In this document: in pieces, positions 1 through 5,203 of the stretch
How the letters are laid out: each line of letters opens with the position of its first letter
Numbering within the stretch: position 1 is the stretch's first letter
Origin: Steroidobacteraceae bacterium
GTDB lineage: Bacteria; Pseudomonadota; Gammaproteobacteria; Steroidobacterales; Steroidobacteraceae
Direction: 5' to 3'
NCBI GenBank assembly: GCA_021325695.1
Contig: JAJTCR010000139.1
Span: 1 to 5,203, forward strand
Length of the DNA stretch: 5,203 bases
The notes under the pieces: generated by a model
Database searches by the model: none
What the model saw: only the letters and a program-made list of their open reading frames with translations
What the model was told of the DNA's origin: nothing
Position numbers and translations under genes: made by a program

Positions 1-130
1 GACCCGGCAGCACCCTTCGGCCCGGGGTCCGTGTTGGAGTCGCATCGTGGCTGATACCCTGTTCGGGCAGACCAGCATGCGGCATCAACGTCACGAGGCA
101 GCCCATCGCGTGATGCGGCCCGCCATGGAG

Positions 131-137
131 AGGAAGG
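131..137 (+). promoter_or_regulatory. Ribosome binding site that decides the start of the DUF3302 gene
   Basis: AGGAAGG lies five bases before the ATG at 143, inside a longer purine run at 127-138. No comparable Shine-Dalgarno sequence precedes the earlier in-frame starts (GTG 47, ATG 77, ATG 113, ATG 125). Starting at 143 also puts a signal-peptide-like segment at the N-terminus, so this site supports the shorter protein. Confidence 0.7.
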
Positions 138-142
138 ATTCG

Positions 143-700
143 ATGTCCAGAAAGTTCCAAGCACGCATTGCGCACGCAGGAGCGCTCGGTGCGCTGGTCG
201 CGGCGCTCCTCGCGCCACCGTCCGCCCATGCGTCGTTCCTGTCCGGCGAGGCGCTCGCCACGGCCGCCAACGTGATGGCGCTCGTCGTGATCATCGTCGT
301 GCCGATCGTGCTGATCGTGGTGTTCTGGCTGGTGCACGTCCTGCCGGAAAAAATCGCGCACAAGCGCCATCACCCGCAGACCGAAGCGATCCAGGTGCTG
401 TGCCTGCTGTCGCTCGTGTTCGGCGGCCTGCTCTGGCCGCTCGCGTGGCTCTGGGCCTACTCGAAGCCCGTGCTCTACAAGATGGCCTACGGCCGTGACA
501 AGGCGGACGAGTACTACAAGGGGCTTGCCGCGAAAGCGCCGGAATTTGAGGCGACTTTGCGCGACGACGTGGCGAAACTGCGGGGCGACCTCGATCGCCT
601 GATCGCGCGCTCCGACGCGCCGGAGGAACTGCAGGTGATCCGTTCGCAGCTCGCCGCGCTCGAACCGCGCCTGCCGGCCAATGCGGAGGAGGCGCGCTGA
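143..700 (+). CDS. DUF3302 family inner-membrane protein (YiaW/YibI-like)
   Basis: This is a small membrane protein of 185 residues, of the DUF3302 family, whose biochemical role is unknown. Residues 1-30 resemble a signal peptide: basic start, hydrophobic core and an Ala-His-Ala site before Ser31. Two hydrophobic segments follow, at about 43-67 and 83-106. They are separated by a basic loop with the family-like IAHKRHHP sequence (71-78) and followed by WPLAWLWA (98-105). Residues 133-177 are charged and have heptad character, suggesting a coiled coil. From memory, E. coli YiaW is about 107 residues with the same core and a short C-terminal coil, so this protein is longer at both ends. The reading frame stays open upstream to GTG 47, but the ribosome site at 131-137 favours ATG 143. 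Its stop overlaps the HlyD gene start by one base. That DUF3302-HlyD pairing matches E. coli yiaW-yiaV and suggests an accessory role for the adaptor. Family assignment is fairly firm; function is inference. Confidence 0.85.
   Translation: MSRKFQARIAHAGALGALVAALLAPPSAHASFLSGEALATAANVMALVVIIVVPIVLIVVFWLVHVLPEKIAHKRHHPQTEAIQVLCLLSLVFGGLLWPLAWLWAYSKPVLYKMAYGRDKADEYYKGLAAKAPEFEATLRDDVAKLRGDLDRLIARSDAPEELQVIRSQLAALEPRLPANAEEAR
685..692 (+). promoter_or_regulatory. Strong ribosome binding site for the HlyD gene
   Basis: GGAGGAGG lies seven bases before ATG 700, within the last codons of the DUF3302 gene. Together with the one-base stop/start overlap (TGATG at 698-702), it fixes the HlyD start and points to coupled translation of the two genes. 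Confidence 0.75.
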
Positions 701-1839
701 TGGAAATCCTCCTGCTCGGCATCTACAGCTTTTTCGTCTGGCTGATCTTCTTCAAGTTCAAGTGGCTGCCGTGGACCACGGTGTCGCAAGTCACGGTGGC
801 GATCATTCCGATCGTCGGGATCGCGACGATGATCCTGTGCCTGAACATCTTTGCGCCGTCGTCGGCCGACGTCCGCGTGTTCAAGTACACGATCCCGATC
901 GTCTCGCAGGTCCGTGGCCGGGTGCTCGAAGTGCCGGTCGAGGAAGGCAACCGGCTCGTCAAGAAGGGCGACGTGCTGTTCCGGGTCGACCCGACTCCGT
1001 ACAAGCTCACGGTCGACAGCCTGATGGCGCAACTCGTCGGCGCACGGGGTGGCAACGAGCAGTTGCAGGAGCAGTTGAAGTCGGCGTCCGGCAACACCGG
1101 GGCGCTGCGCACGCGGCTCGACCTCGCACGCAAGCGCGTGCAGCAGAACCAGGAGCTTGCCGCCACCGGCGCAGGCAACAAGTTCGACCTCGAACAGGCC
1201 GAAGCCAACCTGCGTGACCTCGAGGCCCAGCTCGGCGCCTCTCTGGCGAACGAGGCGCAGGTGCGCGCGCAGCTTGCCGCGACGGTGAACGGCGACATTT
1301 CCTCCGTGGCGAAGATCAAGGCCGACCTCGCGAACGCGGAGTGGGAGCTGGAACAGACCACGGTGCGATCGCCGTGCGATTGCTACGTCATCAACCTTGC
1401 ACTGCGCCCCGGCGCGTTCGTCGCAGGCATGCCCTTCAACCCCGTCATGACGCTGGTCGAGGCCGACGGGCAGGTCGTGGCGCTCTATCAGCAGAACGAG
1501 CTGCACAAGATCGAGCCGGGCAATTACGCCGAGTTCACGCTCAGGACCAACCCGGGCCGGGTCGTCCGCGCCAAGGTCGACTCGATCATCTGGGCGACCG
1601 GCGCCGGCCAGATGCAGCAGAGCGGCACGCTGCCGATGACCGGCGTGCTGTCGGCGCCGCCGAACCGGTTCGCGGTCAAGTTTGACGTGGAGGAGGCGGA
1701 CAAGCCGCTGCTGATCGCCGCCGGCGCCGCCGGCCACGCCGCGGTGTACACCGACCATGGCAAGATGATCCACATCGTGCGCATGGTGATCCTGCGCGTC
1801 GGTGCGTACACGGACTACCTCGTGTTGAAGCTGCACTGA
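700..1839 (+). CDS. HlyD family membrane fusion (periplasmic adaptor) protein, YiaV/YibH-like
   Basis: This 379-residue adaptor should bridge an inner-membrane transporter and an outer-membrane channel. Two hydrophobic segments (about 3-20 and 31-52) anchor the N-terminus, as in the YiaV/YibH branch, rather than the single anchor common in other HlyD proteins. The first half of a biotinyl-lipoyl-like fold spans about 63-98, with VRGRVLEVPVEEG and KKGDVLFRVDP. A long Gln/Ala/Leu/Glu-rich alpha-hairpin covers about 102-220. The second lipoyl half starts at TTVRSP and runs through LRPGAFVAG, followed by a beta-barrel domain. The ending (RVGAYTDYLVL) resembles the C-terminus I recall for E. coli YiaV, which is about 378 residues, so the length fits a full gene. 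One oddity is Cys226-Asp227-Cys228 at the turn where relatives usually have Asp/Asn-Gly. It lies between the DUF3302 and NodT genes with almost no spacing. The substrate is unknown. Confidence 0.93.
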   Translation: MEILLLGIYSFFVWLIFFKFKWLPWTTVSQVTVAIIPIVGIATMILCLNIFAPSSADVRVFKYTIPIVSQVRGRVLEVPVEEGNRLVKKGDVLFRVDPTPYKLTVDSLMAQLVGARGGNEQLQEQLKSASGNTGALRTRLDLARKRVQQNQELAATGAGNKFDLEQAEANLRDLEAQLGASLANEAQVRAQLAATVNGDISSVAKIKADLANAEWELEQTTVRSPCDCYVINLALRPGAFVAGMPFNPVMTLVEADGQVVALYQQNELHKIEPGNYAEFTLRTNPGRVVRAKVDSIIWATGAGQMQQSGTLPMTGVLSAPPNRFAVKFDVEEADKPLLIAAGAAGHAAVYTDHGKMIHIVRMVILRVGAYTDYLVLKLH

Positions 1840-1840
1840 C

Positions 1841-3286
1841 ATGACACGCGGTTGCGGCAGCGCCTTGACGCTCGCGGCAATGGTCGCGATGTCGGCCTGC
1901 GCGCTCGCGCCACCACCGAAATCCGCCGACTATCGCGCCGAGGCGCTGCCCGGGTTGCAGGTGCCCGGCGCCTGGACGGGCGGCGAGGTGAGCGGCGCGG
2001 TCGCGACGTCGTGGCTCGCGTCGTTCGGTGACGAGCGGCTCGAGGCCCTCGTGAACGAAGCCATTGCGCACAATCCGGACCTCCGCGTCGCCGCGGCCCG
2101 CGTGCAGGTCGCCGCAGAATACGCAGAGCTCGCCGATTCGACGCTGTGGCCGCAGGTCAACCTGCTCGCGCGCGGCGGTGGCGACATGAGCGGCGACTCG
2201 TCCGGCCTGCAGGGCGTCGGCCTGTTTGCGGACTGGGAGCTCGACCTCTGGGGCCGCGTGCGATCGGCCAGGTCGGCGCAGTACGAGGCCTACGCCTCGG
2301 CCGTGGCGGACGCCGAGTACGCTCGACATTCAGTTGCCGCGATGACCGCCAAGGCGTACTTCCTCGCCGTCGAAGCCGTGCTGCAGCTGCGGCTCGCGGA
2401 AGAAATGGTCGGGGCCGCGACGCAGCTGGTCGACCTCTCCGAACAGCGCGAGCGCGTGGGCATGGGCGACGGTTACGACGCGGCGCTCGCACGCGCCAAC
2501 GTCGAGAATTTCCGTGACACGGTCGAACAGCTGCGCCTGGCACGCGAACAGGCCCTGCGCGCGCTCGAGTCGCTCATCGGGCGCTACCCGGCGGCCACGC
2601 TCGACGTCGCGTCCGAACTCACGAAGGTGCCCGGGCCCGTGCCGGCGGGACTCCCCTCGGAACTGCTCGAACGGCGCCCCGACGTGGTCGCGGCCGAGCG
2701 GCGCGTCGCGGCGGCGTTCCACCGCGAGCAGGAGGCCAAGGCTGCGCGCCTGCCGCGCATCTCGCTGACCGCCTCGGTCAACGACATCTCGAGCGAGCTG
2801 TTCGTGCTCAAGAATCGCGAAAACCCGGTCTGGAGCGCGGGCGCGAGCCTGGCCGCGCCGATCTTCTCCGGCGGCGCGCTGCGGCAACAGGTGCGGATCC
2901 GGACGGCCGAACAGCAGCAGGCCGTGGCGGAATACGGCCAGGTCGGGGCGCGAGCGTTTGGCGACGTCGAGAACGCCTTGTCCTCCGAGTTCGCGGCCAA
3001 GCGGCGCGAAGCCGTGCTCACCCGGGCGGTGGCCGAGAACCTGCATGTCGCGGACCTGGCCCAGGTTCGCTACCGCGTCGGCTCCGGCGACCTGCTCGGC
3101 GTGCAGCAGCGCCAGCTCACCGTGTACGGCTCGCGTGCCTCGCTCGTGCGCGTGCAGACCGACCAACTCGTGCAGCGCGTCAACGTGTACCTGGCCCTTG
3201 GCGGCGCCTTCGACGCCAATGCCGGCGCCGGCAAGACCGCGTCGGCGACGGATCCACCAGCCTCCGCCTCCCCCCGCCGCCCGTGA
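1841..3286 (+). CDS. NodT/OprM family outer-membrane efflux lipoprotein
   Basis: This 481-residue protein is the trimeric outer-membrane channel of a tripartite efflux system. The N-terminus is a lipoprotein signal with lipobox AMSAC and acylated Cys20. Ala21 follows, which is not the Asp that would retain it in the inner membrane. Two outer-membrane-efflux repeats are visible at about 63-250 and 272-455. Family signatures include ELDLWGRVR (133-141), GLPSELLERRPDVVAAERR (270-288), ARLPRISLTAS (302-312) and APIFSGGALRQQV (339-351). The length is normal for the family, and the last 20 or so residues are a low-complexity Ala/Ser/Pro tail. ATG 1841 lies one base after the HlyD stop with no clear Shine-Dalgarno sequence, so translation is probably coupled. 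In this setting it is the expected outer-membrane partner of the upstream adaptor. The substrate cannot be read from the sequence. Confidence 0.95.
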   Translation: MTRGCGSALTLAAMVAMSACALAPPPKSADYRAEALPGLQVPGAWTGGEVSGAVATSWLASFGDERLEALVNEAIAHNPDLRVAAARVQVAAEYAELADSTLWPQVNLLARGGGDMSGDSSGLQGVGLFADWELDLWGRVRSARSAQYEAYASAVADAEYARHSVAAMTAKAYFLAVEAVLQLRLAEEMVGAATQLVDLSEQRERVGMGDGYDAALARANVENFRDTVEQLRLAREQALRALESLIGRYPAATLDVASELTKVPGPVPAGLPSELLERRPDVVAAERRVAAAFHREQEAKAARLPRISLTASVNDISSELFVLKNRENPVWSAGASLAAPIFSGGALRQQVRIRTAEQQQAVAEYGQVGARAFGDVENALSSEFAAKRREAVLTRAVAENLHVADLAQVRYRVGSGDLLGVQQRQLTVYGSRASLVRVQTDQLVQRVNVYLALGGAFDANAGAGKTASATDPPASASPRRP

Positions 3287-4365
3287 CGGCTCCGAACATG
3301 GTGCGCGCGATGTCGATCCTGTCGCTCGCCGGCTGGGCCGTGGCCGGGGCGATAGCGACACCGGCCAGTTCCGCAGAGCTGCCCAAGGTGCGGGTGCTCG
3401 CGACCGGCGGCACGATCGCCGGCGCGCAAGCGAACGCCACCGGTTACGCGTACAAGTCCGGCACCTACGACGTCGCGGCGCTGCTCGCGTCGGTGCCGCA
3501 CCTCGACGAGCTTGCGGTCGTGTCGGGCGAGCAGGTCGCCAGCATCGGCAGCCAGGACATGCACGACGCGATCTGGCTCGACCTCGCCAGGCGCGTCGAA
3601 GCGACGCTGGACAGCGCGGACACCGATGCGGTCCTGATCACGCACGGCACCGATACGCTGGAAGAAACGAGCTATTTCCTGTCGCTCGTGACCTCGAGCG
3701 ACAAGCCGGTCGTAATGGTAGGCGCGATGCGTCCCGCCACGGCGATCAGCGCCGACGGACCGGGTAACGTCTACAGCGGCGTCGCCGTCGCGACGGATCC
3801 CGGCGCCCGGGGCAAGGGCACGCTCGTCGTGCTCAACGACACGATCCATTACGCGCGCAACGTCGTGAAGACCGACACGACCAGCGTGCAGACGTTCTCG
3901 AGCATCAATCGCGGACCGGCAGGCGTCGTCCATGCCGGCCAGATCGACTGGTTCGAGCCGATGGATCGCAAGCTCGGCAAGGACACCGGGTTCTCGATCC
4001 AGGGACGCGACCGCTTGCCGCGCGTCGACGTGATCTACGCGCACGCCGGCATGAGCGCGGACCTGATCGACGCAGCGGTCGGACGTGGCGCGCAAGGTAT
4101 CGTCGTGGCGGGCGTGGGCGACGGCAACGCGAGCATGCCAGCGATCGATGCGCTGACGCGCGCCGCGAAGCGCGGCGTGGTGGTCGTGCGCAGCACGCGC
4201 CTGCCAGCGGGGATCGTTCTCCGCAACAACGAGATCGACGACGACGCGAAGGGCTTCGTCGCCTCCGGCGAATTGAATCCGGCCAAGTCGCGCGTCCTGC
4301 TGCAGCTCGCGCTGACGCAGACCAGCGATCCGTCGCGCATCCAGCGGATGTTCTACGAATACTGA
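3283..4365 (+). CDS. ansB: Type II (periplasmic) L-asparaginase
   Basis: This enzyme hydrolyses L-asparagine to L-aspartate and ammonia, and relatives often also act on glutamine. The precursor has 360 residues. A signal peptide ends near Ala31 (PASSA, then ELPKV), leaving a mature enzyme of about 329 residues, close to E. coli AnsB. Both family signatures are present: ATGGTIAG (40-47) and ITHGTDTLEET (119-129). Alignment from memory to E. coli AnsB places the catalytic residues at Thr44 (Thr12), Tyr57 (Tyr25), Thr123-Asp124 (Thr89-Asp90) and Lys196 (Lys162). Substrate-binding residues align at Ser90-Gln91 and Glu317 (Glu283). GSQDM, KTDTT and the C-terminal FVASGELNP to LLQLALTQT stretch also match closely. 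It has no cysteine, so it lacks the E. coli Cys77-Cys105 disulfide. GTG 3283 overlaps the NodT stop as GTGA. ATG 3298 is the main alternative start and would also leave a signal peptide. Neither has a clear ribosome site. Confidence 0.95.
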   Translation: MTAPNMVRAMSILSLAGWAVAGAIATPASSAELPKVRVLATGGTIAGAQANATGYAYKSGTYDVAALLASVPHLDELAVVSGEQVASIGSQDMHDAIWLDLARRVEATLDSADTDAVLITHGTDTLEETSYFLSLVTSSDKPVVMVGAMRPATAISADGPGNVYSGVAVATDPGARGKGTLVVLNDTIHYARNVVKTDTTSVQTFSSINRGPAGVVHAGQIDWFEPMDRKLGKDTGFSIQGRDRLPRVDVIYAHAGMSADLIDAAVGRGAQGIVVAGVGDGNASMPAIDALTRAAKRGVVVVRSTRLPAGIVLRNNEIDDDAKGFVASGELNPAKSRVLLQLALTQTSDPSRIQRMFYEY

Positions 4366-4370
4366 TTGCG

Positions 4371-4432
4371 GCCTCTCCCCACGGCGGCGGGGAAGGGCGT
4401 TCGGTGGCTCGGGGGAGGGCCAGGGATGAGGG
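4371..4432 (+). repeat. Degenerate intergenic palindromic repeat with possible terminator hairpin
   Basis: Just after the asparaginase stop, GCCTCTCCCC (4371-4380) can pair with GGGGAAGGGC (4389-4398) across an eight-base loop, with one mismatch and one G-U pair. The same left arm, extended to 4370, can instead pair with GGGGGAGGGCC (4411-4421). The right part, GGGGGAGGGCCAGGGATGAGGG, resembles the CTCTCCC/GGGAGAGGGC-GGGGTGAGGG intergenic repeats known from many high-GC proteobacteria. No T-run directly follows either stem; five T's occur only at 4437-4441. A role as transcription terminator or mRNA 3' end stabiliser is inference. Confidence 0.45.
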
Positions 4433-4449
4433 AGTATTTTTCATGGACC

Positions 4450-4455
4450 AAGGAG
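4450..4455 (+). promoter_or_regulatory. Ribosome binding site of the beta-barrel gene
   Basis: AAGGAG lies seven bases before ATG 4463, a near-ideal Shine-Dalgarno sequence and one of the strongest in the window. It fixes the start, and it overlaps a seven-codon frame (ATG 4443) that is probably meaningless. Confidence 0.8.
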
Positions 4456-4462
4456 TGACTAG

Positions 4463-5119
4463 ATGAAGACGATGAAATGGTTGGCCGTCGCCGCCGGTCT
4501 GGCGTGCACGCTGCCGGCCCTGGCGGATCCCCTCGAGCAGGGTGACTGGGAAGGCAGCATCGGCGTGGCATTTCTCAACTCGACCGATGCCGATTTCGAG
4601 GGCGGGACCAGCGCTGCGTTCGACAGCGATTCGGGGTTTCGCGCGGCGTTCGATTACAGCCTGACCGACGCGCTGCAGGTTGGTGCGAGTTTCGGGATCG
4701 GCCAGCGCAGCTACGACGCGACCATCGCCGGTGACGAACCCGGCGAGAGTTTCCGCGCGAACGGCGATCTCGACTATTCGTCGCTGCTTGCGACGGCCAC
4801 CTACAACATGCTCGACGGCCCGTTCCGCCCGTTCGTGACGGCGGGCATCGGGTGGAGCTGGGTGGATACCAACATCGCGACGGAGCCGCCGGAGGTCGGG
4901 TGCTGGTGGGATCCGTGGTACGGCTACATCTGCACGTCGTGGGTCAACACGAGGACGCTCGACGGACTGACGTACCAGCTCGGGGTCGGGGCCCGCTACG
5001 ACTTCGGCAACAACGTGGCCGTGCACGCGAGCTACCGGATCGACTGGATCGACTTCGACCAGGCCGACGGCACGCCGGACTTCGACGGGTTCGATCTCAG
5101 CATCGGCTTCAAATTCTGA
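4463..5119 (+). CDS. Small outer-membrane beta-barrel protein (OmpA/OmpW-like fold)
   Basis: This is a 218-residue exported protein with a signal peptide ending at Ala21 (LPALA, then DP). The mature part alternates polar and aromatic residues in short strands separated by acidic Gly/Asp/Asn turns, for example FRAAFDYSLTDALQVGASFG and FRPFVTAGIGWSWV. It ends in FDLSIGFKF, a C-terminal phenylalanine strand of the kind recognised by the BAM assembly machinery. These traits fit the eight-stranded outer-membrane beta-barrel superfamily (PF13505-like). A loop at 147-157 is bracketed by Cys147 and Cys157 and is rich in Trp and Tyr, so an external disulfide is plausible. The mature protein is very acidic, with about 31 Asp/Glu, seven Arg and one Lys. 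A 97-base gap with a hairpin separates it from the asparaginase gene, so it probably starts a new transcript with the next gene. Its specific function (structural, pore or adhesion) is not recognisable. Confidence 0.85.
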   Translation: MKTMKWLAVAAGLACTLPALADPLEQGDWEGSIGVAFLNSTDADFEGGTSAAFDSDSGFRAAFDYSLTDALQVGASFGIGQRSYDATIAGDEPGESFRANGDLDYSSLLATATYNMLDGPFRPFVTAGIGWSWVDTNIATEPPEVGCWWDPWYGYICTSWVNTRTLDGLTYQLGVGARYDFGNNVAVHASYRIDWIDFDQADGTPDFDGFDLSIGFKF

Positions 5120-5124
5120 GCGAC

Positions 5125-5130
5125 GGGAGA
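5125..5130 (+). promoter_or_regulatory. Ribosome binding site of the 3'-terminal partial gene
   Basis: GGGAGA lies four bases before ATG 5135, in the 15-base gap after the barrel gene. It supports a real start there and co-transcription with the barrel gene. Confidence 0.6.
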
Positions 5131-5134
5131 CGTC

Positions 5135-5203
5135 ATGAAGAAGCTTGCCATGGTCTTCACAGCCTCGATCGGCTTGACGCTGGGCGCTGGCGCCGCCGCG
5201 CAG
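5135..5203 (+). CDS. N-terminus of an exported protein (partial, cut by window end)
   Basis: Only 23 codons are present before the window ends, with no stop. They start with MKKLAMVFTASIGLTLGAGA and continue Ala-Ala-Gln: a basic start, a hydrophobic core and an Ala-rich end typical of a Sec signal peptide. The gene starts 15 bases after the barrel gene stop with its own ribosome site, so the two are probably co-transcribed. The mature protein lies outside the window, so no family can be named. Confidence 0.7.
   Translation, partial: MKKLAMVFTASIGLTLGAGAAAQ

Noticed and set aside
1..29. Imperfect inverted repeat GACCC(GG)...(CC)GGGGTC near the window start, possible terminator of an upstream gene
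   Set aside because: The stem is short and bulged, the loop is long and no T-run follows. No upstream gene can be confirmed from so few bases.
34..60. Possible promoter, TTGGAG with TACCCT downstream
   Set aside because: The match to the -10 consensus is poor and the spacer is about 15 bases. Such matches are common by chance.
47..142. N-terminal extension of the DUF3302 protein from GTG 47 or ATG 77/113/125
   Set aside because: These starts lack a good ribosome site. The added residues are His/Arg/Met-rich with no family resemblance, and they would bury the signal-peptide-like segment. ATG 143 has a clear site.
514..1842. Long open frame on the - strand (442 codons)
   Set aside because: It lies opposite the well-supported HlyD gene and part of the DUF3302 gene. 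Its translation is Arg/His/Asp-rich with no recognisable domain, as expected from GC-rich antisense.
2330..3361. Long open frame on the - strand opposite the NodT gene
   Set aside because: The translation is low-complexity Arg/Gly/Ala with no motif, while the + strand encodes clear NodT signatures throughout.
2958..3767. Out-of-frame + strand frame spanning the NodT/asparaginase junction
   Set aside because: It overlaps two genes with strong family motifs, and its product is Arg/Ala/Pro-rich frame-shifted noise.
4435..4441. TATTTTT as a -10 element for the barrel gene
   Set aside because: It is the only AT-rich run in the gap, but no -35-like sequence lies at the right distance. A promoter is likely somewhere here but cannot be placed.
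4443..4466. Seven-codon frame (ATG GAC CAA ...) overlapping the barrel gene start, as a leader peptide
   Set aside because: It has no ribosome site of its own and contains the Shine-Dalgarno sequence of the barrel gene. It has no codon run suggesting attenuation.
3905..5026. Long open frame on the - strand across asparaginase, gap and barrel gene
   Set aside because: It crosses two convincing + strand genes and an intergenic hairpin, and has biased Arg/Pro/Ser-rich composition in its second half.
1..5203. CRISPR array, tRNA/rRNA genes, insertion sequences, phage or defence genes
   Set aside because: I saw no regularly spaced repeats, no tRNA-like cloverleaf sequence, no transposase motifs and no defence-type domains. 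Nearly all of the window is explained by envelope genes.

Overview
The window is high-GC DNA with closely packed genes, all on the + strand and all coding for envelope proteins (inner-membrane, periplasmic or outer-membrane). A Gram-negative proteobacterium is the natural reading, most likely a high-GC gammaproteobacterium. Support comes from an outer-membrane lipoprotein of the NodT/OprM type, a periplasmic type II asparaginase and an outer-membrane beta-barrel protein. The species cannot be fixed from the sequence.

Region 1 (about 143-3286) is a tight three-gene unit. It holds a DUF3302 small membrane protein (relative of E. coli YiaW/YibI), a HlyD-type periplasmic adaptor (relative of E. 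coli YiaV/YibH) and a NodT-type outer-membrane efflux lipoprotein. The first two genes overlap by one base, and the third starts one base after the second stops. Together they look like the adaptor, the outer-membrane channel and a small inner-membrane partner of a tripartite exporter. No recognisable RND, MFS, ABC or FUSC pump lies in the window.

Region 2 (3283-4365) is a complete type II L-asparaginase with a signal peptide and all expected active-site residues. Its GTG start overlaps the NodT stop by four bases, so it probably belongs to the same transcript, although its biochemical role has no obvious link to export.

Region 3 (4366-4462) is the only real gap between the genes downstream of position 143. 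It carries a G/C-rich imperfect hairpin and a sequence resembling the dispersed CTCTCCCC/GGGGAGGGCC repeats of proteobacterial intergenic DNA. It is probably the break between two transcription units.

Region 4 (4463-5203) starts with a small, very acidic outer-membrane beta-barrel protein that has a Trp-rich, Cys-bracketed loop. Fifteen bases later comes the beginning of another exported protein, cut off by the window edge. Bases 1-142 hold no gene I can support. The many long reading frames on the - strand and in other + frames are what GC-rich coding DNA produces by chance.
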